From Flectobacillus sp. BAB-3569 (GTDB taxonomy: Bacteria; Bacteroidota; Bacteroidia; Cytophagales; Spirosomataceae), in contig NZ_NJFZ01000012.1 in NCBI RefSeq assembly GCF_002270355.1, positions 124,001 to 188,000 on the forward strand: a stretch of 64,000 nt of DNA. The letters are read 5' to 3'. A model generated the notes under the pieces. That model was not told the DNA's origin, did no database searches, and worked only from the letters and a program-made list of their open reading frames with translations. How positions within the stretch are numbered: the first letter of the stretch is position 1; every line of letters begins with the position of its first letter. Of this stretch, positions 36,566 to 47,279 are shown one piece after another. A program made the translations under genes and the position numbers.

Positions 36566-39500
36566 CTAGAATGTTGCTGCAAAACCGAAAGTGACAGTTT
36601 TGGCTGGAGGAGTCATCGAGTTATCCGTTGCCACTCTGAACGGGTCACTGCCTCTCATTTGAACTTCTGGGTCTTGACCTGTGTATTTTGTCCAAGTAAT
36701 TAAGTTTTCTACCGTTGCGTAGGCACGAAGTGCAGTAAAGTGCAAGGTCTTCAATACGTTTTTAGGGAAAGTATAGCTGAAAGTAGCCGTACGGAAACGT
36801 ACAAACGAAGCATCTTCTACATAGCGACTTGACCCTAGCCAGTTATATCCTGAGTTGAAAAGAGCTCTCGGAACCATACTGACGTCACCTTCTTTTCTCC
36901 AACGAGCCAGTACTTCTGTACTTTGGTTACCAAAACCAAACATATTGGTAGTGTTCATTCTGGTGGCGTTTACTACATCGTAATCATTTCGGAAGTTGAA
37001 GAAGGTCGTTATTTTGAAAGATTTGTAAGAAACACTTCCACCAAAACCACCTGTAAAAGCTGGGTTTGAGTTACCCAAATACACCAAGTCCATGTAGTTG
37101 ATATTACCATCTTTGTTGACGTCTTCGTACATGGCATCGCCTGGTTGGAAAGTGTAGTCAGTATTAGGGTAATTAAAACGCATATAAACCGATTGCCCGT
37201 CTGGAGTTACGATTGGCTCTCCGCTTTTTCCTTTCGCTACAGTGGCAGATTTGTCTTTGTAAACACCCAAATATCGGTACCCATAGAACGAGCCAAATGG
37301 ATTGTTTACCTGCATATAGGTCATGTAAGCACCGTTCAAAGTAGCGTTGCCACCTGTACGAGGATATAAATCAGAAATTTCACGAATTACGTTGGTATTA
37401 CGAGCTATGTTAAAGTTGAAATCTACATTCCAATCTTTGGTTTTGTAAGGATTATACATCATGTTCAATTCCCAACCCATATTTTCCATGGTACCAACGT
37501 TCATTTGTACGTTGCTGAAGCCAGTGTATGCAGGAATTTGTAGGTTTTCGAAGAAGAGGTCTTTTGTACTGTTTTGGTAAAATTCAGCATCCAAAGTCAA
37601 TTTTCTTTTCGAAGTAATAATGTTTATTCCTAGGTTGCGACCAACGATTTTTTCCCAACGAAGGTTGTTCAGTTGCATGGTTTGTGGAACTACAGCCGCA
37701 TCGCCCAAATATGACCAACCCAAAGTATTGTATTTCCCATAATACAAATAATCATAGCGAGGTGCATTACCACTTTGACCATAACTAGCACGTATACCAA
37801 GGTGCTCGAAAATGTTTTCAAAAGGACGCATAAATGGTTCGTCAGATAGAATCCATTTGGCAGAAATACTAGGAAACAAACCATAACGATAGGCAGGGCC
37901 AAAGCGTGAGTTACCATCACCTCTGATTCCCAAGTCAATGATATAGCGGTCTAAAAATCCATAATGAATATTCCAAAGTAAACCTACATTACGCGTTTGA
38001 GAAACTCCAGAGGCTAATCTAGAAGTAGTCAAGCGAGCTGGGTTTGAGGCATCGGTTAAGTCAGATGATGCTGTATTGGTTACGTAAGATTCCTGCCAAA
38101 CCGATTTTACATCAGAGGTATTCAATGCCCAAAGCGAAGTGAAATCATGCTTGGTATTCTTGATTTTTGGGGTATAAATCAAGGTTGATTTGGTAGTTAC
38201 CGCAAAACCATCAGCATCGCCATCTGTCGCTACGTTTACAAACGAACTTGTAAAGGCTTGTCCAGTGGCTACTTGTGGCAAAAACGAGCTTGTCTTGTTG
38301 TTATTGATGTCAAATTGAACGTCAAAAGTGGCTACCCATTTGCCTGGAGCAAGGTCGTACTGTACTTGGAAGTGCGGAATAATACGCTCTGAGATAATAA
38401 TATTTTTCGCAGATTTTACCATGGCAACGGGGTTGTAAGTGGCATTGGTCAAACCTGTAAACGTACCCTGAATGTTGGTCAATGGAGAGAAATAGTTTCC
38501 TGTCAATTGTCCTAAATCGTTGTATTCATAGATACTCATGTTAGGCATTTTACTGTAAGCTACCGAACGAACTAAATCTCTGTTTCCTGTCAATGAAGAC
38601 ACATAGTTACGATTGTTTACTGAGTGAGTAAACGAAAGGTCAGTTTTGAAGCGAATACGATTGGACACGTTATAGTCCAAGTTGATACGAGTATTGATAC
38701 GGTCGAGACCTGTCCCGATGGTAGTACCTACTTGGTTGAAATACCCTGTCGAAGCATAATACTTCGCTTTTTCACCACCACCCATAATTGATACGTTATG
38801 GTCTTGAGAATACCCCAGTTGCGTAATAGCATCTACCCAATTGACATTCTGACTATAATTGTTATACCAATAGGGGTCATTGGGGTCATATTGGAATTCT
38901 TTGATCGTTTGTGTATTCAAAGGAATCCCATTTCTGTTCATATATGCTTCTGGAATCAACATTGAGTACTGATCACCCGAAAGCATCGGAATAGCATTAG
39001 GTTGCTTTGAAATAGAGCCTTTAAAAGTGTAAGTTACTTTCGGTGTTCCAATGGCACCACGTTTGGTATTAATTACAACCACCCCATTGGCAGCACGTGA
39101 GCCCCACATTGCAGTAGCAGCAGCATCTTTCAAAACAGCAATATTTTTAATATCCGAAGGTGCAAGGTTCAATAAAGAAGCATAACCCATTTCGTCAGCA
39201 GTACCGAAGTTGAAATCGGAAGGAATGGATGTTTCGTAAGGCATACCATCAACTACAATCATGGGATCAACCGAAGAGTTGATAGAAGAAGTACCACGAA
39301 TACGAATTTGCATCCCTGTACCTGGGTCACCAGAGGCAGCTGTAATATCTACCCCTGCCAAACGTCCTTGAAGCATTTGGTCAATAGAGGTTCCTTGCAT
39401 ATCTTCCAATACCTTTGCATCAATTTTAGCTACAGCAATGGTTGTATTTCTTTCAGAAACCGTCATCAAACCGTTGTCTGTTGGTTTGGCTGTTACAACA

Positions 39501-39844
39501 ACTTCATCTAAGTCCGCCGAACTAGATTCCATCCAGATTTTGATATTGCTACGGCCTTTGATCGCTACTTTTTGAGTTTTAAAACCAATACTTGAAAATG
39601 AAAGGGTATTATTTTGGTTTGAAACTCTGATAACGAAGTTTCCCTCAACATCGGTAGTCACACCTTTAACGATACGGTTGTCTTTGTCAAGCTCGGCAAC
39701 TGTAACGTCAATTACCGCCGAACTATCCTTTGCTTCAACTACTTTCCCTCGAACCGTAAATAGGTTGGGGGACTGGGCATGGCTCCAGCTAACTCCTGTC
39801 AGCACCAAGCCACATATTAAGAGTATTTTGGTTAATATTTTCAT
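36566..39844 (-). CDS. SusC/RagA-family TonB-linked receptor (first unit of the FAS1 block)
   Basis: The 1092-residue protein has a signal peptide, MKILTKILLICGLVLTGVSW then SHAQ. A regulatory-like domain (about 28-108), the linker DLDEVVVTAKP, a plug (about 125-270, MQIRIRGTSSINSSVDPMI and TAMWGSRAANGVVVINTKRG) and a barrel ending TVTFGFAATF follow. No STN domain is present. It is 44 bases after a four-domain FAS1 gene and 30 bases before its SusD gene. Confidence 0.94.
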   Translation of the reverse strand: MKILTKILLICGLVLTGVSWSHAQSPNLFTVRGKVVEAKDSSAVIDVTVAELDKDNRIVKGVTTDVEGNFVIRVSNQNNTLSFSSIGFKTQKVAIKGRSNIKIWMESSSADLDEVVVTAKPTDNGLMTVSERNTTIAVAKIDAKVLEDMQGTSIDQMLQGRLAGVDITAASGDPGTGMQIRIRGTSSINSSVDPMIVVDGMPYETSIPSDFNFGTADEMGYASLLNLAPSDIKNIAVLKDAAATAMWGSRAANGVVVINTKRGAIGTPKVTYTFKGSISKQPNAIPMLSGDQYSMLIPEAYMNRNGIPLNTQTIKEFQYDPNDPYWYNNYSQNVNWVDAITQLGYSQDHNVSIMGGGEKAKYYASTGYFNQVGTTIGTGLDRINTRINLDYNVSNRIRFKTDLSFTHSVNNRNYVSSLTGNRDLVRSVAYSKMPNMSIYEYNDLGQLTGNYFSPLTNIQGTFTGLTNATYNPVAMVKSAKNIIISERIIPHFQVQYDLAPGKWVATFDVQFDINNNKTSSFLPQVATGQAFTSSFVNVATDGDADGFAVTTKSTLIYTPKIKNTKHDFTSLWALNTSDVKSVWQESYVTNTASSDLTDASNPARLTTSRLASGVSQTRNVGLLWNIHYGFLDRYIIDLGIRGDGNSRFGPAYRYGLFPSISAKWILSDEPFMRPFENIFEHLGIRASYGQSGNAPRYDYLYYGKYNTLGWSYLGDAAVVPQTMQLNNLRWEKIVGRNLGINIITSKRKLTLDAEFYQNSTKDLFFENLQIPAYTGFSNVQMNVGTMENMGWELNMMYNPYKTKDWNVDFNFNIARNTNVIREISDLYPRTGGNATLNGAYMTYMQVNNPFGSFYGYRYLGVYKDKSATVAKGKSGEPIVTPDGQSVYMRFNYPNTDYTFQPGDAMYEDVNKDGNINYMDLVYLGNSNPAFTGGFGGSVSYKSFKITTFFNFRNDYDVVNATRMNTTNMFGFGNQSTEVLARWRKEGDVSMVPRALFNSGYNWLGSSRYVEDASFVRFRTATFSYTFPKNVLKTLHFTALRAYATVENLITWTKYTGQDPEVQMRGSDPFRVATDNSMTPPAKTVTFGFAATF

Positions 39845-39888
39845 TGGCTGTGAACATAGTTATTCACTATGTAAGTTTGGTTGGAGAA

Positions 39889-42153
39889 TTAGTTCGACTT
39901 TAGGTAATTGTCAATTAAGTGAATCACGGCACGGTTCGACAAGTTGTTACTTTTGTTAACAATTACTGTGGCCTTACGCAACTTAGCATCTGATAAACTC
40001 ATGGCACCCTTGCTGTTTAAAACAGTGATATTTACTGCATCGCCGTTTGCATCTTTTAGGAGCGTTTCCATCGCACCCGATTCTTTACCATCAGTTGCTA
40101 CAGCCTTTTTGTTCAAAATATGGTAGTTGATAAAATCCTCTACTTTTTTCTTATCCAATAAACTGGTTGGGTTATATACTGGCGTCTTTGTTGCACCTGT
40201 TCCTATACCCGGCAAAACACCATCATTTACTGCTGCCTGAATGGCAGCATTATTTGGAATAAATAATGTGTAGAAAGAACCTTCACTTACATTTGCAATG
40301 GCATTTGTTGCAGCAGTGTACACGGTAGAGTTTTTCAAGTACTCGAAAAAGTAACCAAAATCAGATGTTAGGGTAGGAGCTAGATTTGCCAAATCCTTCC
40401 CGATTGGGTCTGCTATTATGGTATTAGCAGGTGCAAAATTGAGCACACCGGTAGTATAATATACTTTACCATTTGCCGCAGTTTTGCTACTCAAAACCGT
40501 CAAAGGTGCTGTTTTAGTACCTGTGGAATAAACCTTATTTCCATCAAAGCGGATATATTCACCGTTAATGGCATCTATTACGCCAGATCCAGAAAGGTTG
40601 TCCAATTCTTTGTTAGGGGTATAAATAACCGATGTTGCAACAATTCGCTGAAGGTTGGCCAAAATCGAAGTTCCTGATGTACGCGTTGTTGTACCTGGTG
40701 CTGTATAACCCCATTCACTATTGGCTACGTTTGACACAGATTTTGATATATCATAATCGTATCCAGCCGCATTGAAAAGGTCATCACTAATCATAAACAA
40801 AACATAATTTACGCTAGGATTCAGGATCGTATTTTTCCAGTCCATATCCAAAATTCGAGTCATCATCGAGTACTTTGGATCCAAGTATGATTTTGAATAT
40901 ACTGATGAGAAAAGGTTAGATTCTTGAACTTTATTTGTTCCGTAGAACATGGCGTTACTCAAGATTTTCTTTTCTACTACGTTAGCATTTGCATTAAAAC
41001 GCGCTTCCTCTCCCAAAGCATTGAAAGAGTTTTGAAATTTTGTTGGCCAAACAGTTGATGGAAACAAATGCGCATTAATCAAGTCGATGATAATACCTGG
41101 AGGCATCGCATCCAATGAGCTGTAGTTTTCCAATAATACTTTATTTATATAGGGTGTAAGCACATCGTTGGTAGGAACGAAAATGCTCCACATATCTAGC
41201 TGAGCATCATTTTCTGCATTTTTTAAGAAATTTTCACAGTTGGGCGAAAACGTTAAAAACTTGCCCGAACTAGCTTGTTTATTATAGTTTTTCACATAAA
41301 CCTTATCTCCTTTACCAGTCAAGTTGGCGTATTTGATAGTCATGGCATCATTCAAACCGAATGTCGTAGCATATTTCTCAATGAGGTTACGGAATACACT
41401 ATACTCAGGTTTGTTTCTGATATACTCATCAATGGAAGGCTGTACCGTTGGTACATCATCTATCTCGTGAATCATTCCATTTTCTGCAAAAATATCAGCC
41501 GTAATTACTTTCGAGTTCATCACGTTGAAGCCACTATAGCTTACATTGGGATAAAAATAATTGTAGTCGGCAGCAGTAAGACCACGAGCACTCAAATACT
41601 CATCTGTAAAATAAGAAATATGTTTGTTGTTGTTATCGCCAACGATATAATTGCCATTCTGACGGTTGGTTGCTACAGATTTGAATGAATTTCCATCAAT
41701 AGATTTTTCGTCGTAAAAGCCTGTATAGTAGGCAGTTTTTCGTCTGAATGCACGTGAATCTTGCCATCCAGTGGGTGCCTGATAATCTGCCAAGCGGTTT
41801 TTGTCAAAAGCATTAAATACCAATAAGCCCTGAACAATTTCACGGGCTTTGGTTGAATCCATAGCGTTGAGGCTTTGCCCCGAAGCGGTAAAATACTTAT
41901 TAAAGGCGTCATCATTTGGAGCAAAAAAGGTCCAGTACCCCGCACTAGATAGAGTACGTTGGTAACCACTTTTATCAATGACACCCAACAAGGTTTTGAA
42001 ATTTCCTCGTTTCGAAAGTACTTGATAAATGGGAGGTTCGAGTGTCTCAGGACGTTTGTAGATATCCAACTCTTCTTTGGTACAACTACCTAGAAAAGTA
42101 CTGATGAGCACACTCAGTACCAGCCAGTAGCGAATAGAGTATCGATGCATCAT
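39889..42153 (-). CDS. Large FAS1 lipoprotein, about four FAS1 domains
   Basis: The 754-residue protein has a lipoprotein signal ending ISTFLGSC (Cys24). FAS1-like blocks can be placed at about 42-215 (YWTFFAPNDDAFNKYF ... NGMIHEIDDVPTV), 220-440 (WSIFVPTNDVLTPYIN), 440-590 (NYVLFMISDDLFNAAGY) and 600-752 (FYTLFIPNNAAIQAAV ... NRAVIHLIDNYL). It is the first gene of the leftward seven-gene block. Its size and repeats suit an extended surface binder or adhesin that presents a ligand to the SusC/SusD units downstream. The function is an inference. Confidence 0.88.
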   Translation of the reverse strand: MMHRYSIRYWLVLSVLISTFLGSCTKEELDIYKRPETLEPPIYQVLSKRGNFKTLLGVIDKSGYQRTLSSAGYWTFFAPNDDAFNKYFTASGQSLNAMDSTKAREIVQGLLVFNAFDKNRLADYQAPTGWQDSRAFRRKTAYYTGFYDEKSIDGNSFKSVATNRQNGNYIVGDNNNKHISYFTDEYLSARGLTAADYNYFYPNVSYSGFNVMNSKVITADIFAENGMIHEIDDVPTVQPSIDEYIRNKPEYSVFRNLIEKYATTFGLNDAMTIKYANLTGKGDKVYVKNYNKQASSGKFLTFSPNCENFLKNAENDAQLDMWSIFVPTNDVLTPYINKVLLENYSSLDAMPPGIIIDLINAHLFPSTVWPTKFQNSFNALGEEARFNANANVVEKKILSNAMFYGTNKVQESNLFSSVYSKSYLDPKYSMMTRILDMDWKNTILNPSVNYVLFMISDDLFNAAGYDYDISKSVSNVANSEWGYTAPGTTTRTSGTSILANLQRIVATSVIYTPNKELDNLSGSGVIDAINGEYIRFDGNKVYSTGTKTAPLTVLSSKTAANGKVYYTTGVLNFAPANTIIADPIGKDLANLAPTLTSDFGYFFEYLKNSTVYTAATNAIANVSEGSFYTLFIPNNAAIQAAVNDGVLPGIGTGATKTPVYNPTSLLDKKKVEDFINYHILNKKAVATDGKESGAMETLLKDANGDAVNITVLNSKGAMSLSDAKLRKATVIVNKSNNLSNRAVIHLIDNYLKSN

Positions 42154-42725
42154 GCGTTATTGTTGAATTTGAGATTTACTGATTTAATAGATTAATTCTA
42201 TCGGATTTATTGGTTTGCTTTTGCCGTTTGGATTGGTAACTACTCTGATAGGTAGCACGCGCATACCGAGTTTTGTTATTTAGTGTTAAAAAACAAAAAG
42301 TGTTGAATTGACACATTTGCCAAATTTTTACTCTACTCAAGTATTATTTGACAGATGTATTAAGCGAACAAAAATGAAGTTAAAGATTGGTTACACGCCA
42401 AATAGGGAAGGAAAGCTTGTTGTTACGCATTAAATGAAAGACGTGTAGTTTCGTTAAAGGTATATGTTTTTCCATAAGATTAAATTGGTTTATTAAAGGT
42501 TATTACTCTGTTTGTGTCGGGGTGGTTAGCTAATACATTACTTGTATTGTCGATGTAAAATAACAAGAAACTTAATCTATAACCATCATGCCTCATCCTG
42601 TTAGTGATGAAAAATCTTGGAATAATTCAATAATGTTTTTTGATTCTAATTAATAACTTTTTAAAGTACAAATTTTTGTCTAAAATACTCACAAATAGCC
42701 AATTGGATAGACTTTCGGGGATGTA
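42154..42725. other. Gap upstream of the FAS1 block, nothing firm
   Basis: No gene or hairpin stands out. A promoter for the leftward block must lie here, but I found no convincing TTG/TAnnTTTG pair on the minus strand. Confidence 0.4.
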
Positions 42726-43138
42726 CATGAGTCATTCCTAATTGAGTGATTTAGTGATTAGGCGAATGAGTGATTATTTTGAATATATATTTTACTTGCG
42801 GAGACGCAATGTTTTACGTCTAACGAGGGCGTTATTTTTATTTTGAGGAAAAAAGATGCTTGAGGCTTAACGGGTATTTGGTGTGATCATTAACTACATG
42901 CCTTCCTCATGATTGAAAATTCCAATTAGTGGGTGAATTTATTCACCCGTAACAAAAAGTAAAATGGTTTCATTAAAAAAGCGGTCGAAAAACAATCTTC
43001 GACCGCTTTTGGATACTACTATCCGATGTCTGACTCGGCTTAAGACGCAATCATTGCGTCTCTACTGCTAGAATACAAATTTTAACATAATCACTCATTC
43101 GTTCAATCACTAAATCACTCAATTAGTGATGACTCATG
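42726..43138. mobile_element. 413 bp inverted-repeat element carrying a terminator
   Basis: CATGAGTCATTCCTAATTGA at the left (from 42726) is mirrored by CATGAGTCATCACTAATTGA on the minus strand at the right (to 43138). Similarity runs for 50 bases or more and weakly to about 100, including an AGACGCAA-type palindrome in each arm. The middle has a GCGGTCGAA/TTCGACCGC hairpin. No open frame is present, so it is non-autonomous. Half or worn copies are at 14503, 16340 and 18446-18875. Confidence 0.75.
42977..43010. terminator. Terminator hairpin inside the 413 bp element
   Basis: AAAAGCGGTCGAA (42977-42989) pairs exactly with TTCGACCGCTTTT (42998-43010). It would end the leftward glycosidase-like transcript from 43151-45279. 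Confidence 0.75.
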
Positions 43139-43150
43139 TTCGTGCTGAGT

Positions 43151-45279
43151 TTATGGCATTTTTTTGAAGCCTTCCCATTTAACCTTCCACTGTCCATTGG
43201 TTGGAAACGAAGTTTTACCTGTTGGTAAATCATCTCTGTTACACATCATGGCAATCGTTGCTAGTAAACCACCGTTTCCAGGCAAATACAAACGTAGACG
43301 TTCGTCCTGAAAGTTGTGTCCATTTGGCAAATAAGTATTGGTTCTGATATTCATCATCAATCCGTCAATGGCTTTTTCTGGTCGTCCTAGGCGTGCGGCA
43401 GTCATGGCAACCATTGGGAAATCCCACCCCCATGTATCATGCCATTGCCATACATCCCAAACCTTGTCAAAAGTACGTTGCATTGTCGGCATATCGAGCA
43501 TTGGTGTTGGCGGAAGCATACCCAAAGCTCCCAAAACCGATGGGTGATCTGTCAAAAATTTAGGATTAGTATAAGAGTCTTGTGCCGATTCGGTGGCTAG
43601 ATATACGCCATCTTTTACAGGTAGTTTTGATAAATTTTGAAGGATTTTATCATACTTTTCGTTGGGTTTCAAACCCATGGCTTTGCGCCAATCTTGTGCA
43701 ACTTTCAAGGCCCAATGCCAGTAGACCAATTCATAGGTAGGATTGAACGTTTCTTCTGGATTAAATCGTTCTTGCGCTGGTATAAGCCCTTTTCCTAAAA
43801 TATAACGCTTATTTTGCTCATCCCAATGCGGATATGTTGCCATGAAGTCTGCGGTGGCAAATACCAACTTACTGTATTTTTGTAAGGTTGCTTTCGTTGG
43901 TCTTTGGCGACGAACTAGCTCTGCAAAATAGATAAAATGAGGTTGCTGCCAAACCAAAAAAGCCCCTACCGACGACGGAGATTCTTCTCCAGCAGGATCG
44001 GTCATTTTTTGCCATCTAGCACCTTCATAGCCTTGGCGTTTAGCAATTCCCACCGCATTTGGATATACTTTTGTATACCAATCCAAACTTTTCTCTAATA
44101 AATCAACTCTTCCCCAAAGTGCGAAGTGGATACCATGCCACCAGTGCATTTCTAGGTGCGGTTTTCCATACCAAGAGTTGTACGTTAATCCTGTTTCTTG
44201 AGGAGGCTGTTCGTTAGCACACTGTATTTTGGTTAAGTATTGAGAAAGCACAATTCTTCGTTCTAACTCTTTTGCACGGACATCTGTACTTCCTTCAAAA
44301 TCGATTGCGCCACCGCTATTCCAAAAGCTTTTCCAAGCCGAGATATTACGTTGGTTAATAGCAGGGAAATGACTAGCTGTCGTAGGTTTTTTTCTGAAAA
44401 ATTAGCCGAAAATTCCCACGAACCATCTTCAACTTTAGGCGTTAAAATAAACTCGTGAGCTTGTTGGCTTGCTATAGTCGCATTTTTACTCCAGTCTAAT
44501 CTGACAAAATACTGGTCTGCATCTAACTGATGTTTTACAACTGCCGATTGACTTTGAGCTGACACAATGGCTGATTGGTGTTGGTCTGGATTTTTGTAAT
44601 TAGTACCGCTATCCAAAAATTGATTACTTGGAAAAGGAAATTTAAGAAAAACCTGAATTTGCCCAGTTTTCAATAAAGTCGATTGAATATTTACCGAAAC
44701 TACATCCTGATTTGGGTCGCAAACCGTAAGTACAGTTACGGGCTGACCTTCCAAGGTAAAATGACTGGTAATTTGTCCAGTATAGGGATTTAATTGCTGA
44801 TTTTGAACCACAATATCTGTTATCTGTGCAGTGTTACCATCTTTTTTCTTGAATATAAAACCAAGATTCCCAAGCTGTAATCGATGAGGGTTTTCACGAT
44901 AATAGTTAATAGCTTCCTTGCTTTTGGCATTTTTAGCACCTTGTACGCTGTAAGTAACTTTTCGTCCGTTGAGGGTATATTCTTTTAAAGTTTCCTCGAA
45001 TTTGACATTCTCTTTATTGGGAAAAGAGTGCCAACCCCAAACAGATTGTGTACCAAGCGGTACACCATTGGTATAATAACTTGGAAAACTCTGGAGTCCA
45101 GTGGCATCAACGGTAAAGGCAAATCGACCATTTCCGACTGAGAGTGAGGCTAATGTGTCAAATGAGGCAACAGAAACAGTGTGTCGTTCGACAACCGCTT
45201 TACGATTAACTTTCTGTGCATAAGAAGAGAGGTAAGTCATTCCCAGAAGTCCTAGGAGCATTAATTGTTTTTTCATCAT
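43151..45279 (-). pseudogene. Secreted six-hairpin glycosidase-like protein, split by a frameshift
   Basis: The N-terminal part (45279-44263) has a signal peptide (LGMTYLSSYAQ) and a beta-sandwich-like region with FDTLASLSVGNGRFAFTVD and a WGWHSFPN block. After ANFSEK the frame fails. Adding one A to the seven-A run at about 44394-44400 gives SEKKPTTASHFPAINQRNIS and joins the second part (to 43151). That part is an alpha/alpha-barrel with HLEMHWWHGIHFALWGR, HWDEQNKRY and WQWHDTWGWDFPM. The whole, about 710 residues, resembles six-hairpin glycosidases of the GH65/GH95 type; the true activity is unknown. Polysaccharide side-chain cleavage in the periplasm is likely if intact. Confidence 0.78.
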
Positions 45280-45427
45280 CCTTCAATATTAGATCTAGTT
45301 TTTCTCAAAAGAGCATTTTACTAGATTTATACTGAAAGAGGGGTTAGGGTTTAGTTAAAAGATAATCTTAATAGAAAATATCGCCTAATGCCAATAGCTG
45401 ATAGCCTAAATCCTAACCCCTCATAAC

Positions 45428-46651
45428 CTATTTTGCTTCTTTATTTTTGACAAAATTATCTACCCATTTCATCAAAACTACCGAAATAACCATACTTGCA
45501 ATTACGGTATATCCCAACCAATCATATCGTTCCAAATGTCCATCTGGCGCTTTTATAACGATTGCGCCTGCTAATAATGAAGCCAAACCACCCGAAATTT
45601 GTTGAATAGAAGAGTTGACACTCATAAATGCACCTCTATCTTCAAGGTTTGGAACGGATGTCATTAGAGCCGAAGCTGAAATCATACGTGAAGAAATCCC
45701 CGCAAACATGAACACGTTGATAACCATAATGATTTGAAGTGGAGTTGTTCCGAGATTACAAAATATACCCACTAATAATGAACTGATAGCAGAACCAATT
45801 ACAAACATATTATACTTGCCAAAACGGTCACTTAATTTTCCAATCATCGGCCCAAAAAACAAGGCTGCCACACCTGTAACTGCATATAGTAGAGGAAGTT
45901 GGTCGAGCGTTAATCCTAAGTTTTTGGTACTAAAAGCACTCCCAAATGGCATCAACATGAAACCTCCAGTAGCCAATAAAACCGTGCTAGAAAATGCTCT
46001 TAAATAATGCGGTTTTGATACGGTATGAAAGAGATGCACAAAAGGATTTCCATCTTTTTGTAGGGCTAGATGGCTTGTCAAAGGCTGCATTTTAACTAAG
46101 ATAATAATGCCTACTAGGATACCTACCATCACAATCATCCAAAATGGGGCATGCCAATCAAACATATTGGCGAGTTGCAAGCCTATTGGTAATCCTAGTA
46201 CCTGACTAGCTGCAAAAGACATTTGGACAAATCCCATAACACGCCCACGAACTTCAGGTTTGAAAATATCAGAGATAACGGCAACCGATACGGAGCCAAT
46301 TACACCGCCAAAAATACCAGTAAAAATACGAGCAGCCATCAATAACTCATACGTTGGAGCCATAGCACAAAATGCAGTACCGATTAGAAAACCTACATAG
46401 AAAAATAAAAGGAATTTTTTGCGGTCAAATTTGTCGGCAAATCCCGCTGCCAGTAATCCAGAAGCTCCTGCACTAAACGCATAGGCTGAAACTACTAGTC
46501 CAAATTGTTGTGGCGTAATATGAAGTTCTGGCATGAGGATAGCACCCAAAGGTGACAAAACCATGAAATCAAGCACGACTGTGAATTGAATAAATGAAAG
46601 TACCGCAATCATGAATTTCTGATAGCTAGTAAAGATTTTTTCTTGTTCCAT
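45428..46651 (-). CDS. MFS transporter, drug-efflux type
   Basis: The 407-residue protein has twelve membrane segments. The N-terminal half has the motif-C-like and DHA-type features (VVLDFMVLSPLGAIL, FADKFDRKKFLLF as motif A, ARIFTGIFGGVIGSVSVAVI, RGRVMGFVQMSFAASQVLGLPIG). It resembles AraJ/Bcr-type exporters. A TetR-family gene lies 33 bases upstream on the same strand, so the pair is a self-regulated efflux operon. The exported compound is unknown. Confidence 0.88.
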   Translation of the reverse strand: MEQEKIFTSYQKFMIAVLSFIQFTVVLDFMVLSPLGAILMPELHITPQQFGLVVSAYAFSAGASGLLAAGFADKFDRKKFLLFFYVGFLIGTAFCAMAPTYELLMAARIFTGIFGGVIGSVSVAVISDIFKPEVRGRVMGFVQMSFAASQVLGLPIGLQLANMFDWHAPFWMIVMVGILVGIIILVKMQPLTSHLALQKDGNPFVHLFHTVSKPHYLRAFSSTVLLATGGFMLMPFGSAFSTKNLGLTLDQLPLLYAVTGVAALFFGPMIGKLSDRFGKYNMFVIGSAISSLLVGIFCNLGTTPLQIIMVINVFMFAGISSRMISASALMTSVPNLEDRGAFMSVNSSIQQISGGLASLLAGAIVIKAPDGHLERYDWLGYTVIASMVISVVLMKWVDNFVKNKEAK

Positions 46652-46684
46652 TGAGATAGATAATTGTATTTATTAAGAGAAATT

Positions 46685-47275
46685 TTAGGGTTGAAGTGAT
46701 TTAATGACTTGTTTAAAGGTAAGATACATTACATCTTCTGTAAGCTCAAATGGTTCGCCTGCCATATTATGACCATCTTGGGCAAAGTGAATTAATTGAT
46801 ATAAAGGGGCAAATGCCAAGGTCCAGAAAACTTCTTTAGGGAGAGGAATTAACTCACCTTTTTTAATAGCGCTTTTTAGAAATTTAGTCATATTAATCCT
46901 AAATTCTTGAAAGTATTCCTCCCCAAGTTTTTTCTTATAAGGAGAGTTTCTGAATTGTTCAATAAAAGCAGCAGAGATAGGATTTTCAAGCACATATTTC
47001 GCTCGGTTTTTCCATTGTTTCCACAAACCAGCTTCAAATGACTCCTCAAAATCAAAATCTTCAAAAGTGACTTCCTGTATTTTTTGCCCAACCTCAATGC
47101 CTAATTGCATGATGAGATCTTCCTTATTTTGAAAATAGATATACAAAGTAGCGGGAGAAACATTGGCAGCTTTGGCCAATTTATGCATACTAAAGCCATT
47201 AAAGCCTTCTGCTACCAATAACTCAAGGGCTTTTGTTCTGACTAATAGTTCTTTTTGTTCATCTCTTAATCTCAT
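46685..47275 (-). CDS. TetR-family repressor
   Basis: From the ATG at 47275 the protein has 196 residues. An N-terminal helix-turn-helix (ALELLVAEGFNGFSMHKLAK then AANVSPATLYIYFQNKEDLI) is typical of TetR, followed by a ligand-binding helical domain with no close match I can name. A start at 47296 is possible but would overlap the operator and the -7 element, so 47275 is preferred. It probably represses itself and the MFS exporter downstream until a ligand binds. Confidence 0.88.
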   Translation of the reverse strand: MRLRDEQKELLVRTKALELLVAEGFNGFSMHKLAKAANVSPATLYIYFQNKEDLIMQLGIEVGQKIQEVTFEDFDFEESFEAGLWKQWKNRAKYVLENPISAAFIEQFRNSPYKKKLGEEYFQEFRINMTKFLKSAIKKGELIPLPKEVFWTLAFAPLYQLIHFAQDGHNMAGEPFELTEDVMYLTFKQVIKSLQP

Positions 47276-47279
47276 AGTA

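Noticed and set aside
41275-41688. Rightward 137-codon open frame inside the large FAS1 gene
   Set aside because: It is antisense to a conserved FAS1 region in a gene with a clear signal peptide, and looks like a chance frame.
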